Shown: positions 1 through 10,968, numbered from the stretch's first letter. The stretch is 64,000 nucleotides of DNA from Leuctra nigra (GCA_934045905.1 OW203771.1:23940069-24004068); one strand, 5' to 3'. The notes: generated by a model not told the origin, from the letters alone. Numbers and translations: made by a program.

Positions 1-471
1 CAGATAAATAATACAACTATTGCCATAAATCATGTATTTTCTGTCAAATTATATTCTTCCAATATAACAGTTTTTCAATTTATATTCACCTATAAAACAT
101 TTAGTCAAACAAAACAGTCGAAATCACTTTTCTCATAAATCCATCAAGCGTAGAATTTTTATTGGTCACCGGAATTTGGCATTCTCGTGGTTCCAATAAT
201 AGGTAATAAATTTGGCCTGATCTGTCAATAGTCGGACAGTTATTAGCCGAATGTCGGGCGTGTTCAGAAATAAAAGCAATACTCGTTCCGGTCGAATTGT
301 CAATCATTGTCCACCTCTGTTGATGGATGACAGAGGACGATGGACACGGGGCAGCATTCGATGGAAGTATTATAATTGTTTTCATGTAATGATTTTTGGT
401 TTTTATTTCGTCTCAGTGATTTGTTTGTTTAAATGCAACCCTTTCTTAATAAGTCAGCGTCTCAACTTAGA
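1..471. other. unassigned AT-rich DNA
   Basis: Short overlapping frames on both strands are open here, but none has a recognisable domain and they antagonise each other. I see no repeat or RNA gene. The stretch runs up to the left arm of the foldback element. Confidence 0.5.
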
Positions 472-983
472 TTAAGACGGCTGGGTAGTGAGTTTGACCT
501 TGAAGATATTTTTAATCGATTTTTATCAATATCTTTTACCAATGTAATTGTTCACAAAATAGGGCTTTGTACGCGTATTCAGAACAGTTCAATGAAAATA
601 ATTTCATGGTTTAGAATGCCAGGCAAGTGAGAGGTCCCAGGTTCGAGCCCCGGTTCGGTCGGATATTTTTCACAACACACATCCCTTCATATCATCCTGA
701 CTCCATGGAAGTTTTCCAAAGAAACCTACATTCTCAATAAGTTATTAGTTTTATTTTGTCCAACAGATTTTTAGTACCATAATTTTACTAATTTTCGGGC
801 ACTAAACATCTGTAGGATAAAGTAAATCTAATAAACTATTCCAAGCTATGAAATTATTTTCATTGAACAGTTCTGAAGACGCGTACAAAGCCTTATTTTG
901 TTAACAACTACATTGGTAAAAGATATTGATAAAAATCGATTAAAAATCTCTTCAAGGTCAAACTCACTACCCAGCCGTCCTAA
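472..983. repeat. foldback element with ~136-bp inverted arms
   Basis: The left arm (472-607) and right arm (848-983) are imperfect reverse complements. Matching blocks include GACGGCTGGGTAGTGAGTT on the left and AACTCACTACCCAGCCGTC on the right, and ATGAAAATAATTTCAT against its complement at the inner ends. The 240-bp loop carries a SINE fragment. No open frame matches a transposase, so it is probably a non-autonomous foldback or MITE. I could not define a target duplication, so the superfamily is unknown. Confidence 0.75.
618..736 (+). mobile_element. tRNA-derived SINE, 5'-truncated copy 1
   Basis: It begins inside the tRNA-like head and keeps a good pol III B box (GGTTCGAGCCC), then a body shared with two other copies in the window, ending in GTTTTCCAAAGAAACC and CTACATTCTCA. 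The A box is missing. It lies in the loop of the surrounding foldback element. Confidence 0.7.
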
Positions 984-1334
984 GAGGTCTCGGTATAAAG
1001 GGAATGCGGAGGTCCTTTGAAGTTTTTTTTACAACGTTTGTCTTCACACTAAAATTAATAAAAAAAATATCAAGGAGAAGCGGACATTTCAAAGTTACTC
1101 TACCAAATAAGGCCCCAACGCCTACATCACAGCCTCTGGTATGACCTCAAAGTGTTAAATATGATATTTTTACTATTGATTTCGTATCCATAACTCTATG
1201 AGGTCGTATACCAGATGTTCAATATACTCTATAGTAGATGACAATTGAATTCTAGTGAGTATGAATTGTGCGTCAGCCATACTATAAAAGTTAAGCGTGA
1301 AGAAAACAATCTCAAAAATACTCTTTGTTTGTTT
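984..1334. other. unassigned AT-rich DNA
   Basis: This spacer lies between the foldback element and the 3' end of the CR1-like element. I see no open frame or repeat in it. Confidence 0.4.
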
Positions 1335-1602
1335 TGTTTTAACATTTTATTTATTATAAACAGGTTAATACATATAGTCAGACTAGGCCACATAGCCATG
1401 ACTGGCTAGCCTGTGGCAATACATAATTCAATAAACCATAATAAATCATAAAGAAATACAATATCAATATTGCAGACATAATTAATTAATTCAATAAACA
1501 ATACAAATTCATAAGAAATACAGGATTATATTACAAAGTATTTACCAAACGTAATTGAGTTGTATAGGAAAAATAACATTAATAATAATACTCATCTGAA
1601 TC

Positions 1603-1636
<34 letters not shown>
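1603..1636. repeat. (TAA)n microsatellite
   Basis: About eleven AAT/TAA units lie just downstream of the ORF2 stop, inside the retrotransposon 3' untranslated region. Many CR1-like elements have simple repeats in this region. Confidence 0.9.
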
Positions 1637-1638
<2 letters not shown>

Positions 1639-1645
1639 TATTCAA

Positions 1646-4597
1646 TTAATGATCTCTATTTATCAACCAATCTTTGATTTCCTTTTTAATAATAACATAT
1701 TTATCTAACTGTTTCAAAACAGGGGGAATGATATTAAAAATAGTAGGGATTGTATATTGAAGCCGCCTTTTGCCATGTTTATTTGTGTAACCTGGCACCT
1801 TCAGTATTCCCTTTTCCTTTGCTCTCGTATTTACTTCATGATCGTATAATATTTTATATTCATCGTCAAAGTAATACCGTATAATTAATTTATACAAGAA
1901 AATATCAAAAATGTTAAGGAAATTCAAATATGCAAAAAAACTATCATTTTTATAATTAAATTTAATCTTCACATAATTTGGCGTTATAATATTAATAATT
2001 CTTTTCTGAACCATAAAAATCCTCTGTAAATGCACATCAGAAGCATTACCCCATGCCAATACCCCATACGTCATAATTGACTCAACCAGCGCATAATACA
2101 CTATTTTTATTAATCGCAATGACAAAATATCGTTTAAATTATATAATCTATATGCACATATACGCAATTTATTACAAAGAACATTAATATGAGGGCGCCA
2201 AGTAAAATGTCTATCAATAGTCAAACCCAAATAAACATGAGTTTCAGCGGTCTCAATTTTAGTCACACAAAGACAACTACCTTCCAACGTATTATTATGT
2301 ATACAACTATTGGAATGAAAAGTAATGTCAATCATAGAATTCTTTTCTGTATTAAAAGGAGAACATATATGTAATATTTTTGTTTTGCTAGAATTAATCA
2401 CCAGACCACTATCATGAGTCCAACAAATTAATTTATTGAAGTTGATCTGAAGTTCCATTTCTGCAATTTCTAAACTTTTATTAGCTACTAAAAGAACGGT
2501 ATCATCTGCAAACATAAATATCTTTGTGTCATGTAGTAATTTAAATACATAATTTACATAGATTATATACAAAATAGGGCCAAGGTTAGACCCTTGAGGG
2601 ACTCCCAGTAACACGTCTTTATAATAACTAAAAGAATTTGACACCTTGACTACAATCTTTCGATTATTTAAATAATTCTTAAACCAATTCAATAATGGTC
2701 CCCTTATCCCAATATTCTCCAAAATTTGTATTAACTTTTTGTGATTAATGGTATCAAATGCCTTCGAAAAATCAATGAACAACGCAATTATATTGAAATT
2801 TTTGTCAAGATTCAAATTAATATATTCGGAAAATAATATCAATAGGTCAGTTGTACTTTTTCCTTTTTGAAAACCAAATTGCATATTATCAATTATATCA
2901 AACTTTTTAAGGTAATCCGTTAGCTTTTGGACTAAAATTTTCTCCATTATTTTCTCAACTGTTGGCAACAATGATATTGGCCTGTAATTTGTTAACAATA
3001 AATGATCTCCTTTCTTAAATATTGGTCTAACTACTGACAATTTCATTGCATCAGGCACTACACCGGTCTTTAATGATAAGTTTATGAGATGAGTTAACAC
3101 AGGACTAATTTCAGTACACAAATATTTAATATCAATTGCTCGAATACTATGAATCCCAGGTTGCTTATTTACATTCATTTCTCTTATTATCTTTTCAATT
3201 TCAAATCTGTGAATTGCTGGAATATACAATGACTGTGTTGCCTCATCACAATATACACTTTTACTAGAGACAATATTACACTTGTGGCTTATATTCTCAA
3301 TATCACTTATAAATGAATCAACAAATAAATTGGCAATTTTATCAACTGTATGTCCCTTACCTAAATATCTAGTGATAACATCATCCACAGAACTCTTCTT
3401 ACTTTTCCCAGAAATAATATTAATTGTTTTCCACATATCTCTCATATTCATTTTTGCACCCTCTATCTCTTTCTTATAATAAGCAATCTTTGCAGACTTT
3501 ATTTTCTTTGTAACTTCATTTCTAAATTTTTTGTACTCATTCATGTTTATGCATCTCATAGAATTCTCACAATTTTTCCATTTTTTGAATAATTTATCCC
3601 TTTTGTTTACATCCATCAACAAATCTTTAGTCATCCAATTTTTACGCAACATATTTTTACAATTCAATTTTTTTGTGTAAGTAGCCTTATCATAACAGTG
3701 CTTAAAAGTGTCTACTATTTTAGCATAGAGTTCAACACAATCATTACTCTCCAACAATGTTGACCAATTTACTTCCTTAAACAATTGTTTCAATTTATCT
3801 TCGCAAATGAATTCTCTGATTGCATCTTGATTTTTGTCTACATTAACAATTACTTCCATATAAATATCAACCAACACCATGTAATGATCAGTAATTTTTG
3901 TAGTAAAAATAGCTGACTTTACTTGTTGATTCTTTATCCTAGCATACACATGATCAATACAACTAACACACAGTTTATCCAAAACAAATTCTTCCCTTGT
4001 AACCCCAATGATGCATTTACGCAATCCCCTTGTTGACATAACATTTTCATATGATTGAATACTACCATCATCCTCATTTAGTATATTCATATTTACATCT
4101 CCAACATACAAGATATCATTGCCCTCATTTTCCTGGAAATAATCATCCAACTCAACGACATAACTAGTTCTACTTTTATCTGGTGGCCTATAAACCGCTA
4201 ATAACGTAATTTTCCGGTTATTAGAAAAAGTCAATGTCCCTCCAATACCTTCGAAATTCACAAAATTTATTTTAGTTAACTTAAAATTAATTTCATTCTT
4301 TACATATAAGAAAATACCCCCACCTCTTCTATTTCTTCTTACATTTTCATATAAAGTATATCCATTTATGACATATTCAATACTAATGTCAGGCAATGAC
4401 ACCTCCGACAAGACAAGTACATCAAATTTTCCTATATATTCATTCAAAATTAGTAATAGTTCATCCCAGTGCTTCCTAATTGACCTTATATTTATGTGCA
4501 GAACAACAAACCCCTTTATAACTGTAAACCATTCATCAATGTTACTCAATACTTGCGATTTTTCCTTTGATTCAAATTCATCTAGCCACTGTTGCAT
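1646..4597 (-). CDS. retrotransposon ORF2: APE endonuclease plus reverse transcriptase
   Basis: This 983-residue protein has no internal stop. An apurinic-type endonuclease occupies about residues 30-245, with the expected residues visible: N36 in HINIRS, E65 in VLSE, Y136 in YRPP, D167 and N169 in GDVNMN, and T236-D237-H238. The reverse transcriptase spans about 475-800: NYRPISLLP (537-545), IDFSKAFD (608-615), GVPQGSNLGP (665-674) and the catalytic FADD (696-699). The ~180-residue C-terminal extension recurs, decayed, in a second copy at 5.4 and 7.9 kb. It would nick target DNA and copy element RNA by target-primed reverse transcription. The ATG lies inside the end of ORF1 with a 16-base overlap, suggesting translation coupling or reinitiation. 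Odd points are H in KQPGIHS, where many relatives have D, and N in PQGSN. The open frame suggests a fairly recent insertion, although the 5' truncation makes this copy immobile. Confidence 0.93.
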   Translation of the reverse strand: MQQWLDEFESKEKSQVLSNIDEWFTVIKGFVVLHINIRSIRKHWDELLLILNEYIGKFDVLVLSEVSLPDISIEYVINGYTLYENVRRNRRGGGIFLYVKNEINFKLTKINFVNFEGIGGTLTFSNNRKITLLAVYRPPDKSRTSYVVELDDYFQENEGNDILYVGDVNMNILNEDDGSIQSYENVMSTRGLRKCIIGVTREEFVLDKLCVSCIDHVYARIKNQQVKSAIFTTKITDHYMVLVDIYMEVIVNVDKNQDAIREFICEDKLKQLFKEVNWSTLLESNDCVELYAKIVDTFKHCYDKATYTKKLNCKNMLRKNWMTKDLLMDVNKRDKLFKKWKNCENSMRCINMNEYKKFRNEVTKKIKSAKIAYYKKEIEGAKMNMRDMWKTINIISGKSKKSSVDDVITRYLGKGHTVDKIANLFVDSFISDIENISHKCNIVSSKSVYCDEATQSLYIPAIHRFEIEKIIREMNVNKQPGIHSIRAIDIKYLCTEISPVLTHLINLSLKTGVVPDAMKLSVVRPIFKKGDHLLLTNYRPISLLPTVEKIMEKILVQKLTDYLKKFDIIDNMQFGFQKGKSTTDLLILFSEYINLNLDKNFNIIALFIDFSKAFDTINHKKLIQILENIGIRGPLLNWFKNYLNNRKIVVKVSNSFSYYKDVLLGVPQGSNLGPILYIIYVNYVFKLLHDTKIFMFADDTVLLVANKSLEIAEMELQINFNKLICWTHDSGLVINSSKTKILHICSPFNTEKNSMIDITFHSNSCIHNNTLEGSCLCVTKIETAETHVYLGLTIDRHFTWRPHINVLCNKLRICAYRLYNLNDILSLRLIKIVYYALVESIMTYGVLAWGNASDVHLQRIFMVQKRIINIITPNYVKIKFNYKNDSFFAYLNFLNIFDIFLYKLIIRYYFDDEYKILYDHEVNTRAKEKGILKVPGYTNKHGKRRLQYTIPTIFNIIPPVLKQLDKYVIIKKEIKDWLINRDH

Positions 4598-4911
4598 CCG
4601 ACTACAAATGCTTGAAGATCCCTAATAGAAGTTATTTTATGCACTTTTCTTGAATCTGCGTCTTTTCTCACCAGTATGATACCGTTCCTAAACCAAACAA
4701 ACTTATGTCTAAGGTCCTTAGCTTCTTGTTTAGTTCTCCAAAACAGTTCTCTATAATATGGGGAAAGATTTTCATTCACGTACACGCGAACCTGACTTGT
4801 TCCAGCTGTGACGTCACAACTTCTCAGTAGCTCCTTCCTCTTAGCCACGAAGAAGAGCCTTGTGCGTCCTGTTATCTTATACCGAGGAGATCGTAAACAT
4901 GGACAAATTAA
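4582..4911 (-). pseudogene. ORF1 C-terminal remnant (FP_C-like domain)
   Basis: The frame is open from about 4911 and ends in TAG at 4582, overlapping the ORF2 ATG by 16 bases. The C-terminal ~60 residues read VYVNENLSPYYRELFW, then KQEAKDLRHKFVWFRNG, then ILVRKDADSRKV. This pattern is typical of the domain Pfam calls Baculo_FP_C, which is common at the end of ORF1 in insect CR1/Jockey-type elements and is thought to help nucleic-acid binding. No ATG starts the frame: the likely first methionine and the N-terminal half were lost with the 5' truncation. A GTG at 4848 is only a fortuitous internal start. The domain name rests on motif memory, not a search. Confidence 0.75.
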
Positions 4912-5365
4912 TCAACCAATAAGGATGAATTATGGATGAATTATGGTTATTGAGGATACAATAAACGTGTTTGAATTGTAAGACTAGAAAGATTTTCATT
5001 GAACCGAATTCATTAATATGGGAAGACATAAGTAGTTGATGGGCCACTAATTAGAACAAGTTTGGAAAACGAATTTAAATGTTATTTGATAGACTGATAA
5101 TGTCAGGTGTGCCCGATATCTTTTATATATATTTTTTTATTGCACACAAACACAATACAATAAATACACAAATCTACAAACTATCACACATAGCCAAAAG
5201 GCTAGTCTGTGGGAGACAAAATAATGTAAATAAACAATAAGCATACAGAAACAATACAAATAACAACTGCGTAAACAATAAAGTAACATCAGATTTATCA
5301 GCCTATAGTAGAAAAAAGGAAGTAAATACACATTGAAACAATCCATAATCAAAAATTAGTCATCA

Positions 5366-5483
5366 TTAGATAACTGGATCAATCATTCCTAGTAAATACT
5401 TAATGTCTTTTTTCATACAATTGTATGTATCGAAATTTCTTAAATGTTGAGGTAAATAATTAAAAACTGTGGGTACTTCATAT
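5366..5483 (-). pseudogene. ORF2 C-terminal fragment, distal piece
   Basis: The minus strand reads PALYEVPTVFNYLPQHLRN, then FDTYNCMKKDIKYLLG, and stops at TAA (5366-5368). It aligns with the C-terminus of the intact ORF2 (QYTIPTIFNIIPPVLKQ, DKYVIIKKEIKDWL). It is cut at its 5' side by the insertion at 5484. Confidence 0.8.
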
Positions 5484-5484
5484 A

Positions 5485-7848
5485 GTGCGGGCTGTTAGCA
5501 CATACATTTGGCAAAATAGTGCAAAATGTGATACTAATTTTTCCTTTTGCAGTCTTATAGGAAATTTTCCGCTCTTTCATAATTTCGATATCCTCAAAAA
5601 ATCGGGCGGCCATTTTGGGCCCCAGGGCTGTCCAAAGTGCCAAAAAGTGTGTATTTCAGTGAAATTATAAAACTTTTGTAAATTTATTGTTCTTGTATAA
5701 TAAACGATGTGTCAGGAACGTACGATAAAAAAATAAAAATTCTAAGTCGAACCAAAGTTGTATTTATTCAAGAAATTAAAGATGTCGGCAAGTAAGCTCT
5801 AAAAGGTCGCAGTTGCTTATGTAGGTTCATATTATGGACTTTTAACTTTAAAATCTATGGGTCACGAAATTAACCCTTTAGGGGGTGGGGGGTGGAGACC
5901 TATAGGTTTCGATACCTGTAAAGTAAACGATAGTATATAGAGACTAATAATTTCTTGCATACACTAATAAAATTGTGCTCCGTTCGAAAAAAATCACAAG
6001 ATCCCAAAATTATGTCGCCATCTTGAATGAGACGCGTTTATATTTCGTTCTTTTGCGCTCAGCAGTTCAAAAATCATGATAAATTTGCTATTTTGTTCAT
6101 CCCTTGTTCACTGCAAAGGTATCGAGTCTCCGCCTTCTGGACTAACATTACAATGCTAAAATCCCTATCTTGGGGCGTTTTTTCAACACAAGAATGCAAT
6201 TTCAATGAGAACGGTTGGAGATACAAAAATATGCTAATTACAAATTTAATTGAGCGAGCGTAGCGAGCGTCACCACGGTACTCTTATGGCACTTCTCTGT
6301 GTGTTTTTTTTTTTTTTTTTTTTTTTTTTGTGGTCAAAGCCCAGGTCAAACCGCTCAAGCAATCGATCTGAAATTTTGTACACATACTAACGTACTCTAT
6401 GCGGTCCCTGGGATCGTTTTTGAACGGGCTCCCGTGATTGGTTCAAATTTAAAAAAAAATATCTTTCGATTGGTTGCTTTGATCAATTTGAAATTTAGCA
6501 AAAACATTGCAACCAACATTGTACCCAATCATAAAAAGTTTTAGCCAAATCCTCCCATTGGTTCAAATTTAAAACCATTTTTCATGTGATTTTTTACATT
6601 TAAGCTAGAACAGATTGACCGATCAACTTAAAACTTCGCGTGGTCATTGGTACCAACATTTTAGGTATTTTTGCCAATTTTCAGTCTAATCTGTCGTTAT
6701 TTTCAAAAGTTTTGTCATTTTAAGGTCATTTATTCCATAATCTTGAAAAATGTATACTAAATTGTCATCCCTGCCTTCTTTAAGCTTCTGTTCCAAGGCA
6801 AGGCCTGTAGAGCAGCCAAGCTATCCACAATGTACAGTAAAATGAAAGCATTTTTGAGCTAGCGCATAAAATCGGATGCAGTACGAAGGCCAAATCCTCT
6901 AATTGGTTTAAGTTTAAATAATGTCTTCTGATTGGTCGACAATAAAAATGTTCACATTAAGTTCAAATTTTGCATGGTGATCAAGACCAACATAATATTA
7001 AATTTTACATATTGTAACCCCAATCAGTCAAGTATTAATTGTAATTTTACGAGTTTAGTATGGGATGTCACAAGAGATTTCTGGAGTAGGTAAGACTTCA
7101 CGACACAATGGATCTGTTATTCATCCAGAGTATTATGGAGATTGAAAAATTGCAGAGAAAATCGTCTTGTGCCGTGTCGTGCATCGTTACTATGGGGATG
7201 TTGCATGTTCTGTGCTCGCTCATCAACGCGTTACACTGAGCGTTTTCCTAGTTATTAGTATTAGGGCTATATTTTATGTCAAATAAACTTTTTCGTAGTG
7301 TTTATAAAAATTACTAAATTTTACGAAAATTTCAAAATAAACTCTTTTTATCCAAGATGGCGGCATAATTTTGAGTTCTCGTATTGTTTTTGGAAGAGAG
7401 CACATTTTCTTTAGTATGTGCAAGGAACCATTTTTCTCAAGCTAGTGTGGGCTATTGTACAGATATCAAAACCTTTAGGTCTCCACCCCCCACCCCCCCA
7501 AAGGGTTAATTTCGAGACCCAATAATTTTGAAGTTAAAAGTCCATAATATGAACCTACATAAGCAACTGCAACCTTGGAGCACAAATTCCCTGAAAATGG
7601 CGGCTATTTTAGAGCTTACTCGCCGACATCTTTAATTTCTTGAATAAATACAACTTTGGTTGACAAAAGTATTATAATTTAACTGAAATACACTCTTTTT
7701 GGTTCTTTGGACAGCCCTGGGGCCCAAAACGGCCGCCCGATTTTTTGAGGATATTGAAATTATGAAAGAGCGGAAAATTTCCTATAAGACTGCCAAAGGA
7801 AAAATTAGTATCACATTTTGCACTATTTTTGTGCTTACATCCCTCACT
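5485..7848. mobile_element. long-inverted-repeat DNA element inserted in the second CR1-like copy
   Basis: The arms are about 5485-6050 and 7300-7848 and are highly similar in reverse complement. Landmarks are GTGCAAAATGTGATACTA, ATCGGGCGGCC, GGGGCCC-type blocks and GGGGTGGGGGGTGGAGACCT. The outer ends read GTGCGGGCTGTTAGCACA on the left and, complemented, GTGAGGGATGTAAGCACA on the right. A TA lies outside each end, compatible with a TA target duplication. The left arm holds a ~70-bp block (about 5676-5748) absent from the right, and the right arm has a short block missing from the left. I find no transposase frame, so it is probably non-autonomous. A Helitron-like copy is nested between the arms. 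Confidence 0.8.
6250..7251 (+). mobile_element. Helitron-like non-autonomous element, copy A
   Basis: The 5' end is TTGAGCGAGCGTAGCGAGCG, followed by a T tract, and the 3' end is a hairpin (CGCTCA...TGAGCG) then TTTTCCTAG. The insertion junctions are A before TT and T after CTAG, as Helitrons require. The body is non-coding, with spaced blocks such as CTGAAATTTTGTACACAT and repeated motifs around TTGGTTCAAATTTAAA. It is inserted between the arms of the 5485-7848 element. Confidence 0.7.
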
Positions 7849-8040
7849 AATAATAAAGCTGTCTTTGTCCATACTTATTAATACATTAAGGTATTCTAAA
7901 TTTTCCTTGATATTTAGCCCGTATTTGTACTTCACAATCATATAGAATTTTGAACTCAAAGCTAAAATATTGTTTAAGAATTAATTTATACTCAAAAAGA
8001 TCCGAAATATCTAAAAATTCTAAATACGAAAAATACGGGC
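7849..8040 (-). pseudogene. ORF2 C-terminal fragment, proximal piece
   Basis: The minus strand reads YFSYLEFLDISDLFEYKLIL, KQYFSFEFKILYDCEV, QIRAKYQGKFRIP, a TAA stop, then CINKYGQRQLYY. It aligns residue for residue with FFAYLNFLNIFDIFLYK, DDEYKILYDHEV and KHGKRRLQY of the intact ORF2. Its continuation is at 5483, on the other side of the inserted element. The internal stop shows decay. Confidence 0.8.
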
Positions 8041-9359
8041 CTTCCGCCTTAGTTTCAAATTATTGTTAAGTCAGACTTTAGATATCCCGTTGAAACATAC
8101 CTAATTGAACGACTATTAGTAGTTTATGGACGTAATATTTTCAAGTCAATATTTAAAAATTCTTAGAGTGCATCACAAATAAAATACTTTAAACATTTAA
8201 AATGTATGGAGTTCTAATTTGTTTCTCTCTTTTGAAGAGAGAATATAAGGAAATCTCCCAGTTGAATTCCAGACTGCACGAGTTTAGTAAGACCTTTCTA
8301 TTTTTCGTAACAGAAAACTCAATTTAATGAAAAGATTCCCTGATTAATGGCCAGACGTCCTTGGCGAGTGATTTGTGAGACAGAAAACCCTAAGATGTGA
8401 CAAAAATTCAAAGGAAAAGATGCGACAAGAGCGAGATGAATCTCGGAAAAAATTAATTAAGTGCAAATGATAATGAGAAAAATTGTATGACTCATTCTGG
8501 AAATGTAATAACTCTTCATATAAATATAGAGATTCTAGGAAAATAATTGCAATTAGGAAACATTTGACTAATTTTACGAAAACAATTACGTGAAAAGTTG
8601 CCAGAATTAAAACATTTTGTTTGCAAAGTGGACAAATAAATTAAATTTGAAATGAGCTATTATGGTATATTAAATGGAAATTTGGATAGTGTCAGTTGTC
8701 TTCAATTCTCATAAAACTTAACTTTTCATATAACACATCGTTAAAACTTTAAATTACATCAACCGTTCAATAATTTTCATTTAAACATCACTTCAATTTA
8801 ACTCTTGTAACAATTTTGTCTGTTAGAGTAACTGACAGGAATTCAGTGGCCAGTCAAGGGAATTAATTATTCATGTAATTACTTGTAATCAGTTTGAAAT
8901 GGGGACAGTTGGGCAAATATCCTATTTCATGAACAAAATCACAAACAACCCATTGGAGTGTCATACAAAGAACCACTACGTCTACTATTTTCTGCTTTAA
9001 TTATGAGTAAATAAAAAAATAAACGATACGATTATCCAACGAAGCTTGTTAAATAAATGTATAAATAATAAATCATGCAATATCGTTAATCCCAGTTCTA
9101 AATTCTTGATTAATGTTGCCATGGCAACAAGCAATGTCATTCCGTAAACGACCACCTATTTATTTTAACAGTTGATTGAAAAACTGTTCCTAAGAATTTA
9201 AAAATTATATGAAAATGCATGGTATTTTATTTGTGGACCATTACGAAGTCAACCATTTTTCACATTTTAAAATCCGTCATTACCACTAAAATTAATCAAA
9301 GAGAACACATCAAATACCAACTTACTCTCCCCATGTCCGCCATTAATCCACACATAACA
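8041..9359. other. unassigned AT-rich DNA
   Basis: There is no open frame of note, and I recognised no repeat or RNA gene. Confidence 0.4.
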
Positions 9360-9700
9360 CCAAAACACAATCGCATCACATGAAACCACAATCCAGCTAG
9401 CCCGCCACAGTGCTCGATCCCGGGCCATGCACCCCCCCCCCCCCCCCCCCCCCTGGCGTCGCGACGGTCCAGCGTGTCACGTGATCGCCTGTGCGTCGTG
9501 TGTGGTGGATCATTGACGCCCCCCTCCCCTCCCCCCCCCCCCTGCCCCGGGAGACGGGCAGTCAATTGCCCCACATAGACGACCGGATGTCCGCCTCCAC
9601 GCTCGACAATATAGCCGTGTTTTCAGTATACGGTGGTTCCGGATTCCACGGCCCAAGGGATGTTTTTGGGGAGGGGATGTCACTGAGGGACGAGAGATTT
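9360..9700. other. GC-rich island with C tracts
   Basis: This is a sharply GC-richer stretch in an AT-rich neighbourhood, with several CpG-containing words. Opposing short frames (9296-9574 minus and 9491-9751 plus) are open mainly because of the low-complexity C/G tracts and match no family I know. It could be a promoter-proximal or other regulatory island of a host gene, but there is no positive evidence for a start site. Confidence 0.3.
9431..9453 (+). repeat. poly(C) tract of 23 bases
   Basis: This is an uninterrupted C23 run. A second C-rich block (9518-9545, with a C12 run) lies about 80 bases downstream. The minus strand is therefore G-rich and could form quadruplex DNA. Confidence 0.95.
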
Positions 9701-10164
9701 TTTTGGTTTACAAAACCGGGGTATTTCGGAAAGCAGAAAGAAATTATTTAATTTGGCATATTCGAAAATGCAATAGATTGCGTGGATAACATATTTCAAT
9801 ATTTGTTCTGATTCTCTCTTTTGTTTTTGTTGTGATGTCACGATTGAGAATCCAGTTTACATTTTTATAAGAACAAAAAATCAATTCAGAATGGAAAACA
9901 AAACAGAAAGATACGTCCTAAGTACTTAGTTCACCCACTTTATTGTTAGAACAATGTTAGGTTATATTTTTTCAAAAACATACCTTACATTTTATCAATA
10001 CTTAGCTCGTTTTGTTTTTTACAATTTTTATATCAAGTGTATCTAAATTTTTGTTTCTAAGACCGTGTGAGATTTTAACATGATTGAAACGAGTGTAATT
10101 TATGTTTTCTATAAAGCTCAGAAGGATTACTTAAATTATAATAAATTTGATTTAATAACGGTGT
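9701..10164. other. unassigned AT-rich DNA
   Basis: Nothing recognisable was seen. Confidence 0.4.
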
Positions 10165-10302
10165 TCCAAATTTCAGCTCGATGAAAAATAGTAACTGATC
10201 TTTCTAGTACAGTTAGGACGCCATTTAAACCACTTTAAACAAGAAAACAAAGTATTAAATTGAGGATAAATAGTAGAATGCAGTCGCTCGCTTCGCTGTC
10301 GA
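10165..10302 (-). mobile_element. strongly decayed Helitron-like 5' relic
   Basis: On the plus strand it reads AAATTTCAGCTCGATGAA, then AGTAACTGATC, an A-rich part, and CAGTCGCTCGCTTCGCTGTC. This is the same block order as the 5' portion of the complete minus-strand copies, with a degraded GAGCGAGC end. Confidence 0.4.
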
Positions 10303-10968
10303 CGAAAAGCAATTGTTCAAAAGATATAATTTAAGACAATGCTAGACATTAGTTTTAATTATTTCAACATTTGCTCATCCGTGGAAAGGATATTAATCGC
10401 GTTCTCAGTTTCCAGTTGAACAAAATACTACAATTCATTAATCAAGTCTCTGGGCTCATCTGATTTCTCGCGAATCCGAACATCGACCAAAACCATTGAC
10501 AATGCAGCTCCATGTAGAGAGCCATTTAATTGCCGTTTCCCAGTGACGTACCGACCGAGCCGCCGACGTCGCATTACACACTCGATTTAGTTCTTCCAGT
10601 CAACACCAGAGATTATATAATTTCATCAGTGTGTATGAGCGGCTCTTGTGTTGGGAAGTTTTACTTTTGACGGCTCCAGGAAAAGATAGGAATTGAATTC
10701 AGTTAATTATTTTTTCCCCCAAGAATGGATGTTATGTGAAAATTTAACGATTTGTGAATTTGTAAACGATACAAAAAGTAACTGATGTGATATTGTATTA
10801 GCACAATCTTGCTTTCTCAATGTCAATATAGCAACGTCTTGCACCTTTTTCTTGGCAACTGCTCATAGCAGCCCTTTGATTTTTTATGTGGCATTTATTA
10901 GGTTTAATTAATACATAAAAGTAGTGAAATATTATTTACATAGGAAAATGTGTTTGGAAAATACTAAA
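10303..10968. other. unassigned DNA with a GC-richer stretch at 10480-10680
   Basis: The stretch holds no repeat or gene that I can name. Its middle is GC-richer, with CpG-containing words such as CCGACCGAGCCGCCGACGTC and a TATATAA at about 10615. It is a weak candidate for a host regulatory sequence. Confidence 0.25.

Larger units (their letters stand above)
1335..4911 (-). mobile_element. CR1-like non-LTR retrotransposon, 5'-truncated, intact ORF2
   Basis: On the minus strand the order is ORF1 C-terminal remnant, ORF2, then an AT-rich 3' untranslated region of about 300 bases. The layout and both protein families fit a CR1/L2-like element of the Jockey superfamily. The 5' end is lost: ORF1 stays open only to about 4911. 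The 3' region shares a block (CACATAGCC ... GGCTAG ... CTGTGG on the plus strand) with a second copy at 5.1 kb, which helps define the 3' end near 1335. No target-site duplication was found, so both limits are approximate. Confidence 0.85.
5121..8040 (-). mobile_element. second CR1-like copy, split by a later insertion
   Basis: The two parts (about 5121-5484 and 7849-8040) are the 3' region and ORF2 C-terminus of a relative of the 1.3-4.9 kb element. They are separated by a 2.36 kb inverted-repeat element. The 3' untranslated region shares the CACATAGCC...CTGTGG block with the first copy. It is strongly 5'-truncated: homology ends near 8040. Confidence 0.8.
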
